Assembly: GCA_020047815.1 (NCBI GenBank)
Contig: JAIFNG010000167.1
Span: 1 to 37,142 of the forward strand
Origin: Anaerolinea sp.
GTDB taxonomy: Bacteria > Chloroflexota > Anaerolineae > Anaerolineales > Villigracilaceae
Length of the DNA: 37,142 nt
Reading direction: 5' to 3'
This document shows positions 14,903-23,516 of this stretch, piece after piece. The position numbers and the translations under genes were made by a program. The first letter of the stretch is position 1; the number at the start of each line of letters is the position of its first letter. Below the pieces are notes generated by a model. It did not search any database, was not told where the DNA came from, and saw only the letters and a program-made list of their open reading frames with translations.

Positions 14903-14936
14903 AAAAGAGAGCGGGCTTGTGGGGCCGCTCTCTTTT
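14903..14936. terminator. Shared convergent terminator, mttB-like / creatininase
   Basis: AAAAGAGAGCGG (14903-14914) pairs perfectly with CCGCTCTCTTTT (14925-14936) over 12 bp, giving a T-run on either strand. It fills the 47-bp gap between the converging genes. Confidence 0.85.
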
Positions 14937-14947
14937 CTGACGTCTTC

Positions 14948-16147
14948 CTATTGTCCCTGAAACTTACCCCACAATCCATAACCCTCATTCCGCCTTTTCT
15001 CACGCCGCTCCTGTTGTTCGTGGATCTGTTCCACGTGGTCAATCTTCTCTGCGATGGCAGCCTCCAACCATAAGCGCCCTTTCTCCGCCGTGGCTTGGCT
15101 TCCCGCGCCGTATGCGCCTGTTTTTGAGTCGTCATCCCAGGGGGGATTGGCAACCAGTGAGCCACCTTCGATCCAGTCCATATAGTAATCGGGGGTGGCG
15201 ATGAAGTCGGTTTCATCCACAACCCGTTCCATTTGGCAAAGGTCCGGGCGAAGGTGGAGCATGTATGAGGTTTCAAGTTCGCCTGCGTGCCCCATGCCGC
15301 CGATCTTCGAAGTGCGATATTTATCCAACGCAGCCGCGCCGATGGAACCTGAGGTGTGCAAAAAGGCAGTCGCACAGAAGATCCGGCGGTGGCGTTCCCC
15401 CGCATATTTGACGACATTCACCAGAAATGAGGTATTGCCACCATGCCCGCTCATTAGATAGAAGCGGTCAAATCCACGCGCTGAAAGAACATCAATGACA
15501 GCGCCCCAAAAATCCTCGAATGCACGTCCGCCAGCGTTGAAGGTTGCTGCAAAAGATGAGCGATGGGTGCTGACCCCGTAGGGGGTAACGGGCAGCGACC
15601 AGCTGCGTGTAGGCGTTTTTGAGGCAGTCCCACGGGCGATGGAATCGATAATGACTGTATCCACCAGAAGCGGGAGATGGAACCCATGCTGCTCTGTATG
15701 ACCAATGGGGATCAAAATCACCTTGCCGCGCTCGGAATCGGGCGGCAGGAATGTAGTCGGTGCATAACTTGAGGGGTGTGGCTGCGATAATCTTTCGACA
15801 TTTAGCAAGTATCGTTGAGATGACTGCGGGTCGAAGCCTTGCGGCGTGAGGCAGAACACCCGGGTAAACCCGTCATCGCGCAGGCTGTCGAGTAGATTTA
15901 CGATATAAGGAATGAAGACCGCTTCTGGGATCTCCAGGCCGCTGCCCCGCCAGCCGAAGGGGAAGGGCGGCAAAAGTCCGATCCTGGCAGGATTTCCCAA
16001 CTGGTCAGCGAGCAAATTAAAATCGTAGCCAGTTCCAAGCGGCAGGACAAGCGGGGTATCGCGCGGCAAAGCCGCAACCACATCCCAGGTCAATTCATCA
16101 AAGGGGAAACATATCGATTTTCGTGCAGACAATTTATCTGTATCCAT
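14948..16147 (-). CDS. Creatininase-family amidohydrolase with a degenerate N-terminal repeat (399 aa)
   Basis: The C-terminal half (about residues 140-330) is a full creatininase-family domain: PIGHTEQHGFHLPLLVD with metal ligands Glu152, His154 and Asp163, SGHGGNTS with His235, and GHAGELETS with Glu290. Enzymes of this family hydrolyse creatinine, formamides or small peptides using two metal ions. Residues 12-105 look like a second, decayed copy: TPLVLPLGTGYDFNLLAD matches the first motif without EQHG, and LLDSLRDDGFTRVFCLTPQG parallels VIDVLSARGFDRFYLMSGHGG without the metal residues. The typical family length is about 240-260, so this is an internal duplication. The basic Glu/Arg-rich tail is unusual. 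It follows the S9 peptidase by 12 bp and is surely cotranscribed. Confidence 0.85.
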   Translation of the reverse strand: MDTDKLSARKSICFPFDELTWDVVAALPRDTPLVLPLGTGYDFNLLADQLGNPARIGLLPPFPFGWRGSGLEIPEAVFIPYIVNLLDSLRDDGFTRVFCLTPQGFDPQSSQRYLLNVERLSQPHPSSYAPTTFLPPDSERGKVILIPIGHTEQHGFHLPLLVDTVIIDSIARGTASKTPTRSWSLPVTPYGVSTHRSSFAATFNAGGRAFEDFWGAVIDVLSARGFDRFYLMSGHGGNTSFLVNVVKYAGERHRRIFCATAFLHTSGSIGAAALDKYRTSKIGGMGHAGELETSYMLHLRPDLCQMERVVDETDFIATPDYYMDWIEGGSLVANPPWDDDSKTGAYGAGSQATAEKGRLWLEAAIAEKIDHVEQIHEQQERREKRRNEGYGLWGKFQGQ

Positions 16148-16159
16148 TTTTGCTCTTTT

Positions 16160-18031
16160 CTACTTTGGAAGAAGATACCAATCAAGAAACCGCTCCATGC
16201 GCTCGTATACATCGTAAAGGTTTTCCCTGCGCAGGAAGCCATGTGGTTCATCGTCGTAGGTCTTGTACTCGAAAGATTTTCCTTCCCGGCGCAAGGCCTC
16301 GACCCATTCTTCACTGGCTTCGGGCGGGACAACCGTATCAAGCAAGCCATGCAAAATTAGCACAGGCTTTTGGATGTTTTTGGCATCTGTGATGGGAGAA
16401 CCCTTCAGGTAGAACCCGAGGTTATCCGCAGGGTGACCGAGGAATATCTCGGTATATAGCCGCAGGCGCTTTTCACACTGAGCCCAGGAACTGACCAGAT
16501 TTGAGTCACCATACTTTGCCACACCACAGGCAAATAAATATTCGGGATCGCGCGAGAGGCAGGCTATGGTCATGTAGCCGCCATAACTTCCACCTGCTAT
16601 GCCAATTCGGTCAGGTTTGATCTCTTTGAAAGACCGCAGATATTTGGCAGCGTGCAGGCAATCCTCTGTATCACCGACCCCCCAGTTGTTATAGTTGGCA
16701 CGCTCAAATTCCTGACCATATCCTGTGGAACCGCGATAGTTTGGCGCGAGATAGGTGTAGCCCTTCGCCGTGAAATATTGTGCCAATTCATCCCAAAAGA
16801 ATCCATATTGGTCCCTGGGTCCGCCGTGCGGGTACACGATGGCGGCGCCGTTTGATCTTTCAGGCCGATATAAAAATGCCGGGATCTCGAGCCCATCATA
16901 ACTTTTATATGAAACTGTTTCAGGAATAACCATTTTGTTTTTTTGCAAGGCAGGCGGGTTGGAAAATGTCAGTTGCGTCACTTTTTTGCCGGGTAGTTCC
17001 ATGCGGTAGAGATCAGGCGGGGTGGCGGGTCCTTCAAATTCGAAGGTAATGTAAGACTCATCCTTTGCCCAATTTGGATTCGAGTGGACACCGGTGTCAT
17101 TGCGCAGGGTTGACATTAATCCAGATTCAACTTCAAGAAGAATTAACTCGAATGAACCTCCTTTGTTCACCACCACCAACATCTGTTTTCCAGATGGAGA
17201 CCATTCATACTGAAAAATATCCTGCCCAGCCCTGGTGAGTTGGTGCAAGCCTTCCCCATCGGGTTTGATGAGAAATAGCTCCTCGCGCCCTGTCTCTTGT
17301 GAAATGAACGAGATCCACCTGCCATCGGGTGACCACTTTGCAGACATGGCGCGTGTGGATGGCTTGCCGTATAAGGTGGTTTGCCTGCCTGTTGCCACTT
17401 CAAGCAAAACGATATCGAGTCGGTTCAGGTCGTCGAAGCGGCGCAGGTTGAAAAGGACAAAATTTCCATTGGGGGAAGGGCGTGGGTCCCAGTGATCACC
17501 GACAGAGTCTACGGTCAGTGCACGGGGCCAGCATCCATCCCGATCGGTCAGCAATAACTGGTCTGTGTCGTTACGCTCCACACTGACGATCAAGCCGTTC
17601 GAGTCAGGCATCCACCGTGGAGCGCTTGCGGATGGGGCGAAATCAGTGATCTTCTTTGGGAGACCGTTCCCTTTGATCAGGTTTACCGGGGAAGGGACAA
17701 TGTGGACGTGTCCACGGATACCGAACGCCAGCCAATTTCCATCAGGGGACCATTCAGGAATTTCGTCATCCCAATAGGCTGCCAGTGGACGTTCGGTCGT
17801 AATGCGAGCAAGCCAGCCACCATCTGCCGGCAGGGTGAATACATCTGAAAGCGTTTCACCGTCCTTGATGCAGGCGATCTGTCCCTGCGAGGAAAGAGAG
17901 TGAGACCGAATCCGCTCGAGAGAGGTAATGAGAGAGAGGCTCCAACCCGCAGGCTGTTTTAGGTCAGGTCGTTTGACCGCAGGCCAGCCATTGCGTTCAT
18001 ATTTTTCTGTCAGTTTGATGGGATTTTCCAT
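16160..18031 (-). CDS. S9-family peptidase, acylaminoacyl/dipeptidyl peptidase type (623 aa)
   Basis: Residues to about 350 form a beta-propeller with repeated W-S-P-D-G-like blades (EWSPDGNWLAF, RWMPDSNGLIV, KWSPDGRWISF, EWSPSGKQMLV). The C-terminal alpha/beta hydrolase domain holds YPHGGP, the nucleophile GGSYGG (about Ser482), Asp565 in LHGLLDTVVP and His597 in EPHGF. There is no signal peptide, so it should cleave short peptides in the cytoplasm, with the propeller limiting substrate size. ATG 18031 with AAGGAA is preferred over the frame from 18145, which would run through the promoter and the divergent regulator start. It is first in an operon with the creatininase-family gene and faces the GntR gene. 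Confidence 0.88.
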   Translation of the reverse strand: MENPIKLTEKYERNGWPAVKRPDLKQPAGWSLSLITSLERIRSHSLSSQGQIACIKDGETLSDVFTLPADGGWLARITTERPLAAYWDDEIPEWSPDGNWLAFGIRGHVHIVPSPVNLIKGNGLPKKITDFAPSASAPRWMPDSNGLIVSVERNDTDQLLLTDRDGCWPRALTVDSVGDHWDPRPSPNGNFVLFNLRRFDDLNRLDIVLLEVATGRQTTLYGKPSTRAMSAKWSPDGRWISFISQETGREELFLIKPDGEGLHQLTRAGQDIFQYEWSPSGKQMLVVVNKGGSFELILLEVESGLMSTLRNDTGVHSNPNWAKDESYITFEFEGPATPPDLYRMELPGKKVTQLTFSNPPALQKNKMVIPETVSYKSYDGLEIPAFLYRPERSNGAAIVYPHGGPRDQYGFFWDELAQYFTAKGYTYLAPNYRGSTGYGQEFERANYNNWGVGDTEDCLHAAKYLRSFKEIKPDRIGIAGGSYGGYMTIACLSRDPEYLFACGVAKYGDSNLVSSWAQCEKRLRLYTEIFLGHPADNLGFYLKGSPITDAKNIQKPVLILHGLLDTVVPPEASEEWVEALRREGKSFEYKTYDDEPHGFLRRENLYDVYERMERFLDWYLLPK

Positions 18032-18091
18032 ATTTTTCCTTAAAAAACCTGAAAACCTATTGACTTTGAAACTGGAAACATGATATTCTTT

Positions 18092-18127
18092 ATTGGATAT
18101 TATATCTAATCTTGCAGGAGTAAACAA
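18092..18127 (-). promoter_or_regulatory. S9-operon promoter overlapped by a GntR-type operator candidate
   Basis: On the minus strand TTGTTT (18127-18122), 17 bp, and a perfect TATAAT (18104-18099) form a promoter reading into the S9 gene. The -10 box lies inside the imperfect palindrome ATTGGATAT-T-ATATCTAAT (18092-18110, one mismatch). A repressor bound there would block this promoter; the divergent GntR protein is the obvious candidate. Confidence 0.6.
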
Positions 18128-18131
18128 ATCC

Positions 18132-18812
18132 TTGCTGACAGACACGGCTTCTCATAAGCAATTACGCAATGTTGTCGCTGAACAAATGCGTGCTGCCATC
18201 CTGTCTGGCCATTATAAACCCGGCGAATGGCTGCGGCAGGAAAGGCTTGCACAGGACTTCGGCGTCAGCCAAATGCCTGTGCGTGAAGCGCTCAAGGAGC
18301 TTGCGGCAGAGGGTTTGATCGAGCATGTCCCATATCGGGGAGCGCGGGTGCTTGTTTTTTCCATTGAAGATATTCTTGATCTGTATTCCCATCGTGCATT
18401 TCTGGAAAGCCGTGCGGCTTCCATTGCGGCAAAAATTATCACTCCTGAAGAGGTGTCTTTTCTCGAAAATTTACAGGATGAGATGGAAGAAAATTCTGCA
18501 CCTCACGCCGTCATCAAGTACCGTGAACTCAATAGAAAATTTCATCAGAATATTTACCAGGCAAGCCGGCGTGAATATTTGATCCGTACCCTGCATCAAA
18601 TGTGGGCAACATTTCCCACGATGCTGATCGCCAATTTTGCCGCCACATCGTTCCAGCCGCTGCCCGAGCGTGATGCGGTGGATGTTGCCGAGCATAAGGC
18701 GATTATTTCCGCACTTAAACAGCGTGATTCTTCCGCCGCTGAACAAGCCATGAAAAGACATATCCAGGTCACGGCTGAACATCTGGTCACTTTTCTCGAG
18801 GCCCAGTCATGA
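18132..18812 (+). CDS. GntR/FadR-subfamily (FCD) transcriptional regulator (226 aa)
   Basis: A winged helix-turn-helix (LRNVVAEQMRAAILSGHYKPGEWLRQERLAQDFGVSQMPVREALKELAAEGLI, read across about residues 10-65) is followed by a VPYRGARV wing. An all-helical FCD domain then shows the ligand/metal pattern of the family (HRAFLESRAASIAA, ELNRKFHQNIYQAS, EHKAIISALKQRDSSAAEQAMKRHI). No ATG is available at the front. TTG 18132 with AGGAG 11 nt upstream is my choice, and TTG 18093 would put the operator inside the gene. It probably controls the divergent S9-creatininase operon and its own operon with the peptidase and transporter genes. FCD ligands are usually small carboxylates, so an amino acid or dipeptide is a reasonable guess. 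Confidence 0.85.
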   Translation: MLTDTASHKQLRNVVAEQMRAAILSGHYKPGEWLRQERLAQDFGVSQMPVREALKELAAEGLIEHVPYRGARVLVFSIEDILDLYSHRAFLESRAASIAAKIITPEEVSFLENLQDEMEENSAPHAVIKYRELNRKFHQNIYQASRREYLIRTLHQMWATFPTMLIANFAATSFQPLPERDAVDVAEHKAIISALKQRDSSAAEQAMKRHIQVTAEHLVTFLEAQS

Positions 18813-19615
18813 CCATACTGATGCCGATCGGCGGAAACGAAAGCCATAAAAAGCCTGTTGTGCTGCAGGAATTTGTGCGGCGCGCTGGCGGTGAACATGC
18901 GGATATTGTTATTTTTCCGCAGCCTTCCATTTTGGAGAATACAGGTCATAAGTATGCCAGCCTGTTTTTGGAGCTTGGTGCCCGCTCTGCCCGCAGTTTG
19001 GAATTTCGAACCCGGGATAAAGCCGCGGATGAACCTTTTCTTTCAGCGGTGTGTTCTGCCAGCGGAATATTTATCACTGGTGGAACCCAAATGCGCCTGC
19101 CGGTCCTGATCGGCGGCACCCCTCTTGAAACGGAAATTTTAAATGCGTATCGCCGCGGTGTGATCATTGCAGGGACGAGCGCGGGCGCGGCTGTTATGCC
19201 AAAGGTGATGATCGCCTACGGAAAGGGGGGACCGACTCCCAGCGAGGGCATTGCTCAATTTGCACCGGGGCTGGGGCTGACAAATAATATTGTCTTTGAC
19301 CAGCACTTTCGCCAGCGTGACCGGCTTGGAAGATTACTTTACTTAATTGCAGCACACCCAGGTTTGCTGGGTGTCGGCGTTGACGAGAACACCGCAGCCA
19401 TCGTGGAGGATGAGGCACATATTACAGTAACAGGATCAGGCGCGGTTACGATCGTGGATGGAAGTCAGATGGAATCCACAAATGCGGCGGAAATCCAAAA
19501 TGGCGGGGCAGTTGCGGTGAGCGGCATCCGTATCCATGTTCTGACAAGCGGCTGCTCATTTGAAGTCGAAACACGCAAGGCGGATATTCCAAAGCTTGAA
19601 TTACTTCGTAAGTGA
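18809..19615 (+). CDS. Cyanophycinase-like S51 serine peptidase (268 aa)
   Basis: ATG 18809 overlaps the regulator stop (ATGA), so the two are translationally coupled. Family marks are IIAGTSAGAAVM with nucleophile Ser124 and FDQHFRQRDRLGRLL (DQH at 164-166), together with a closing GVGVDENTAA. Cyanophycinases use the SAG serine and the DQH region to hold beta-linked Asp-Arg polymer and release the dipeptide. Relatives act on other aspartyl peptides. There is no signal peptide, so the substrate is intracellular or imported by the adjacent ABC systems. Arg is found where many cyanophycinases have Ser in DQHFSQR, so specificity may differ. No cyanophycin synthetase is present here. Confidence 0.83.
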   Translation: MTILMPIGGNESHKKPVVLQEFVRRAGGEHADIVIFPQPSILENTGHKYASLFLELGARSARSLEFRTRDKAADEPFLSAVCSASGIFITGGTQMRLPVLIGGTPLETEILNAYRRGVIIAGTSAGAAVMPKVMIAYGKGGPTPSEGIAQFAPGLGLTNNIVFDQHFRQRDRLGRLLYLIAAHPGLLGVGVDENTAAIVEDEAHITVTGSGAVTIVDGSQMESTNAAEIQNGGAVAVSGIRIHVLTSGCSFEVETRKADIPKLELLRK

Positions 19616-19662
19616 CGCATGGATCGTTCATGTGTTAAAAATCAAAAAAGGAGAAGAAACAA

Positions 19663-21384
19663 ATGAAACATCTAAAGTCCGTACTGTTTTTGATGATCGC
19701 TTTCATGCTTGTGCTTTCTGCTTGTGGCGGGACAACGCCGGAAGCGCCCGCTGCAGAAGCGCCTGCCGCTGAGGCGCCTGCTGCAGAAGAACCTGCCGCC
19801 GAGGCCCCTGCCCCAACATTCAGCGGTACAGCCACCATAACTTTTACACAAGAGCCTGATAATCTCAACCCGATGTATACCTCCATGTCCTTCTCGGGTT
19901 ACCTGCGCCCGTTCTATCTGGTGCCATCGTGGAGTTTTGATGAAACTGGAAATCCCGTCCCGGTGCTGGTGGCTGAAATTCCAACCGCCGAAAACGGTGG
20001 TTTGAGCGCCGACGGGCAATCCGTTACTTTCAAACTGCGTGACGATGTTACCTGGAGCGATGGCGAGCCCCTGACAGCGGACGACTACGTCTTCACCTAT
20101 GAAATGATCATGTCTGATAAGAACGTTCCTCAAAGCCGCTATCCGTATGAAGAGTATGTTACCAGCGTAGTGGCAGAGGATCCCACAACAGTTGTGATCA
20201 CATTCAATAAACCCTTCGCTGCCTGGTCAACTTCGCTATTCTACTGGCTGCTTCCCAAGCACATCTTACAGCCTGTCTTCGAGGCGGATGGCACCATTGA
20301 CAACGCTGAGTGGAACCGAAATCCCACCGTTGGTGTTGGTCCCTTCGTATTAAGCGAATGGGAGACCGGTAGTCACCTTGCATTTGTCGCCAATCCCAAT
20401 TGGATCAATCCGCCCAAACTCGAGCAGGTCTTCGTCCGCATCGTACCGGATGATGCTGCCCAGGAAGCCGCCATCATCGCCGGAGATACCGACATCGGTG
20501 TGTTCCTCTCGGCAGACCAGATCGAGAAGGTTGAAGAAGGCGGAACCGTGAAAGTGATCGCGGTTGATTCTGGCTACAATGAAGCCTGGTTCCTGAACGT
20601 AAACCCCGACACAACCCACCCGGCTATGTTGGATGTAAATGTCCGCAAAGCGGTTGCACTGGCCACTGACCGCTTCACGATCGTGAAGGACCTTTTGTCG
20701 GAAGATATTAACCCGGTGAATGTCACTTTCTGGGATGCCACTCCGCCCTACCAGACTGACACCCTCGAGCCTTATCCATACGATCCCGAACAGGCGAAAG
20801 AATTGCTGGATGCCGCCGGCTGGGTGGACAGCAATGGCGATGGGGTGCGCGAGAAAGACGGCATTGACTTGAAACTGCGATATATAACCAACACCCGCGA
20901 ACTGCGCAAGAACATGCAGGCTGTAGTGGAACAACAGTGGAAGCTGGTGGGCATTGGCGTTGAATTGATCAATCACTCCAGCGATATCTTCTGGAATGGT
21001 TACAACGACGGCGGACCTCAGGCACAAGGGTTGTATGAGATCGCCCAATATTCCAGTGTTCAGAATTCCTATCCCGACCCGGATGCATCTTCAGGCTGGG
21101 TGTGCGATCAAATCGCCAGCGCGGATAACCCCGATGGTGCCAACACCCAGGGTTATTGCAATCCGGAGATCGACAAATTGATGGCGGAGCAAGCCACCAC
21201 CCTTGATCCGGGCAAGCGTAAGGAACTGTACAATCAAATCCAGCAGATCATCTATGATGATTACGTCTATATCGGCATTTGGCAGGACCCTGACCTATGG
21301 TCCCTCAACAACCGTCTGACAGGCGTAAAATTCTCCGGTGTTTACCCGTTCTGGAACGTATCTGAATGGGAAATTGTCGAGTAA
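19663..21384 (+). CDS. Oligopeptide ABC transporter, lipoprotein solute-binding protein 1 (573 aa)
   Basis: The signal peptide ends in LVLSACGG with lipobox Cys21, and a repeated Glu-Ala-Pro-Ala-Ala linker (about 25-47) precedes a family 5 solute-binding domain (SBP_bac_5). Visible family features are the FKLRDDVTWSDGEPLTADDYVFTYE strand-helix near residue 125 (shown here in part) and a GDGVREKDG turn. The protein should sit on the outer face of the membrane and bind small peptides. GGAG 9 nt before ATG 19663 supports the start. It follows the peptidase gene by 47 bp and precedes two permease genes after a strong stem-loop. Confidence 0.9.
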   Translation: MKHLKSVLFLMIAFMLVLSACGGTTPEAPAAEAPAAEAPAAEEPAAEAPAPTFSGTATITFTQEPDNLNPMYTSMSFSGYLRPFYLVPSWSFDETGNPVPVLVAEIPTAENGGLSADGQSVTFKLRDDVTWSDGEPLTADDYVFTYEMIMSDKNVPQSRYPYEEYVTSVVAEDPTTVVITFNKPFAAWSTSLFYWLLPKHILQPVFEADGTIDNAEWNRNPTVGVGPFVLSEWETGSHLAFVANPNWINPPKLEQVFVRIVPDDAAQEAAIIAGDTDIGVFLSADQIEKVEEGGTVKVIAVDSGYNEAWFLNVNPDTTHPAMLDVNVRKAVALATDRFTIVKDLLSEDINPVNVTFWDATPPYQTDTLEPYPYDPEQAKELLDAAGWVDSNGDGVREKDGIDLKLRYITNTRELRKNMQAVVEQQWKLVGIGVELINHSSDIFWNGYNDGGPQAQGLYEIAQYSSVQNSYPDPDASSGWVCDQIASADNPDGANTQGYCNPEIDKLMAEQATTLDPGKRKELYNQIQQIIYDDYVYIGIWQDPDLWSLNNRLTGVKFSGVYPFWNVSEWEIVE

Positions 21385-21400
21385 GCTGAGAAAAATCTGT

Positions 21401-21428
21401 ACCTGCCGGGTTGGAAAACCCGGCAGGT
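21401..21428 (+). promoter_or_regulatory. 12-bp stem-loop after solute-binding protein 1
   Basis: ACCTGCCGGGTT, loop GGAA, AACCCGGCAGGT is a perfect GC-rich hairpin 17 bp after the stop at 21384 and 16 bp before the permease ATG. It has no T-run. Such stems often stop 3' exonucleases and partly terminate transcription, giving more binding protein than permease. Confidence 0.65.
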
Positions 21429-21444
21429 CAATTTATTTACAACC

Positions 21445-22476
21445 ATGACCAACTATATCCTTCGGCGACTGGCGCAAGCCATTCCACAACTTTTTATTAT
21501 CAGCATCATATTATTTGTGCTGATGCAGGCATTTGGCGACCCCATTGCCACACTGGGCGGGCGCATTCCGCCGCGCCCGGAGGACAAGGAACGTTTGCGC
21601 CGTCAAATGGGATTGGACCAGCCAGTTTATATGCAATATGTTACCTGGCTGGTTGGCAACGATTGGAATAAGATAGATATGGACGGGGACGGCATTTCGG
21701 AGACCCCCGGCAAACGCACGGGAATTTTGCGCGGTGATTGGGGTAATTCCCTGGTGACGCGCCAACCGGTGATCAAAATGATCGGGGAGCGTCTGCCGAA
21801 CACATTGCTGTTAATGCTGACCGTTGAAGTGATCATTATTATATTCTCGCTTACGCTGGGCCTGGTTTCGGCCCTGCGTCCTTATTCCGTATTTGATAAT
21901 GTCGTCACAGGGTTATCCTTCATTGGTTATTCCATGCCGGTCTTTTGGCTGGCCTTGTCATTGATGTATATCTTTGCTGTGAACTTTCGGCGCTGGGGAT
22001 TGCCATATCTTCCAACGGTAGGAATGTACGACCCGGCTGTCGGAAAAACACCGTTTGAATTGTTCAAACACATGATCCTGCCGGTTACAACATTGTCCAT
22101 TATCAGCATCGCAGGCTACAGCCGATTTGTAAGGTCCAGTGTGATGGAAGTGCTGGGAGAGGATTATGTACGTACAGCGCGCGCCAAAGGATTGCGTTCC
22201 ATGCTTGTGGTCGGGAAGCATGCCCTCCCAAATGCCGCGCTGCCCTTCATCACACTCATCGGGCTTGATCTTCCATTCCTGCTGGCTGGTGCTGTAGTCA
22301 CAGAGCGTATTTTTGCCTGGCCTGGAATGGGGCGTCTATTTATCGACCACACCGAACGCGCAGACTTCCCTGTACTTATGGGCATTCTCATGCTAATTGC
22401 ACTGGCTGTAGTGGTCTTCCAGATCATTACTGATATCGTTTATTCATTTGTTGATCCTCGTATTCGGCTGGAATAA
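21445..22476 (+). CDS. Oligopeptide ABC permease, DppB-type (343 aa)
   Basis: Six membrane segments are visible: one near the N terminus (MTNYILRRLAQAIPQLFIIS onwards) and five after residue 120. The EAA loop EDYVRTARAKGLRSMLVVGKH near residues 233-253 contacts the ATPase. In the large outer loop a short DMDGDGISE segment (residues 78-86) resembles a calcium-binding DxDxDG loop. No Shine-Dalgarno site precedes the start, so translation may depend on the stem-loop region upstream or on coupling. Four base pairs separate its stop from the next permease ATG. It forms the channel with the 22481 gene. Confidence 0.9.
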   Translation: MTNYILRRLAQAIPQLFIISIILFVLMQAFGDPIATLGGRIPPRPEDKERLRRQMGLDQPVYMQYVTWLVGNDWNKIDMDGDGISETPGKRTGILRGDWGNSLVTRQPVIKMIGERLPNTLLLMLTVEVIIIIFSLTLGLVSALRPYSVFDNVVTGLSFIGYSMPVFWLALSLMYIFAVNFRRWGLPYLPTVGMYDPAVGKTPFELFKHMILPVTTLSIISIAGYSRFVRSSVMEVLGEDYVRTARAKGLRSMLVVGKHALPNAALPFITLIGLDLPFLLAGAVVTERIFAWPGMGRLFIDHTERADFPVLMGILMLIALAVVVFQIITDIVYSFVDPRIRLE

Positions 22477-22480
22477 CATC

Positions 22481-23452
22481 ATGACAGATTCATCCACACA
22501 AATTCCCCAGGTCAACCCCCCGATGCTCTCGCCAATGGCCCTGGCGGTACGTCGTTTTCGCAAACATACCATGGCCATGGTTGGGCTTGGCATACTGGTG
22601 TTGTTAATTTTTTACGTCAGTTTCGCCGGGATGTTATTGCGCGGTTATTGTGTCCCCTTGAAGCAGGAGTTGAGAGGCGAGGCCTGGGCAAACTGCAATG
22701 ATACCGGCTCAAAACTTCTGCCCCCATCCTCTGAACACCTGTTTGGTACGGATGTCATTGGTCGTGACATTCTGGCCCGTACAGTGTATGGCGGACAAAT
22801 ATCGGTACTGATCGGTATTTCCGCCGCCATTGTGGAGGTGCTGTTGGGGGCGGTCATTGGTTCGCTGGCGGCATACTACGGCGGATGGATAGACAACATT
22901 TTGATGCGCATTACCGAGGCCATGCTAACCATTCCGAGTCTGTTCCTGCTCATCATTGGTGCGCGTTTCTTTGGAAACAGCCTGCCTTCGGTGTATATAT
23001 TGGGACGCGAGTTGACGGGCAGCGTCCTTGCGATCGTTCTCATAATCGGTGTCACGTCATGGATGTATCTTGCACGCATTGTACGCGCCAACATCCTCTC
23101 CCTGCGCGAACAGGATTTTATCTCGGCAGCGCGAGCCCTGGGTGCGTCTGATCGTCGAATTATCTTTGTCCATTTATTGCCGAACACATTGGCGCCGCTG
23201 ATCGTCAGTGCGACACTTGGGGTTGCCGCGGCAATTATTTCCGAGGCATATGTCAGTTTTCTGGGGCTGGGTGTGCAAGGTGCAACCGCCACCTGGGGAA
23301 ATATGCTGGATGGAGCCTATCGCTACCTGGAGACCGCTCCCTGGCTGTGGTTTTTCCCCGGCACCCTGATCCTGCTCACCGTTCTGGGAATCAACTTTGT
23401 TGGTGATGGCTTGCGCGATGCGCTTGATCCCCGCAGCGGTCGCCGCATGTAG
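22481..23452 (+). CDS. Oligopeptide ABC permease, DppC-type (323 aa)
   Basis: The short cytoplasmic N-terminal tail, the first helix at about residues 27-48 and the C-terminal five-helix core are typical of DppC. The EAA loop appears as EQDFISAARALGASDRRIIFVH, the outer-loop motif as LFGTDVIGRDILARTVYG, and the ending as VGDGLRDALDPRSG. The frame is open upstream, but ATG 22481 is the first plausible start and lies 4 bp after the DppB stop. No ATPase gene follows this permease; the next gene is another solute-binding protein, so energy must come from the ATPases encoded at 26667 and 28589. Confidence 0.9.
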   Translation: MTDSSTQIPQVNPPMLSPMALAVRRFRKHTMAMVGLGILVLLIFYVSFAGMLLRGYCVPLKQELRGEAWANCNDTGSKLLPPSSEHLFGTDVIGRDILARTVYGGQISVLIGISAAIVEVLLGAVIGSLAAYYGGWIDNILMRITEAMLTIPSLFLLIIGARFFGNSLPSVYILGRELTGSVLAIVLIIGVTSWMYLARIVRANILSLREQDFISAARALGASDRRIIFVHLLPNTLAPLIVSATLGVAAAIISEAYVSFLGLGVQGATATWGNMLDGAYRYLETAPWLWFFPGTLILLTVLGINFVGDGLRDALDPRSGRRM

Positions 23453-23464
23453 TACTTCTGCAAA

Positions 23465-23516
23465 CCTCATACAGGTCAACTGGTTTATCACCATGGCTCC
23501 ATTGACCTGTATGAGG
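23465..23516 (+). promoter_or_regulatory. 15-bp stem with 22-nt loop after permease 1C
   Basis: CCTCATACAGGTCAA (23465-23479) pairs perfectly with TTGACCTGTATGAGG (23502-23516). There is no T-run. The stem lies 12 bp after the 23452 stop, in a 290-bp gap that otherwise shows only the ribosome site of the next gene. It may act as an mRNA 3' stabiliser or a partial terminator between the two transport sets. Confidence 0.6.

Noticed and set aside
19732..19818. Repeated GCGCCTGC-like units in binding protein 1 as a DNA repeat array
   Set aside because: They encode the Glu-Ala-Pro linker of the lipoprotein; the repetition is a protein-level low-complexity spacer.
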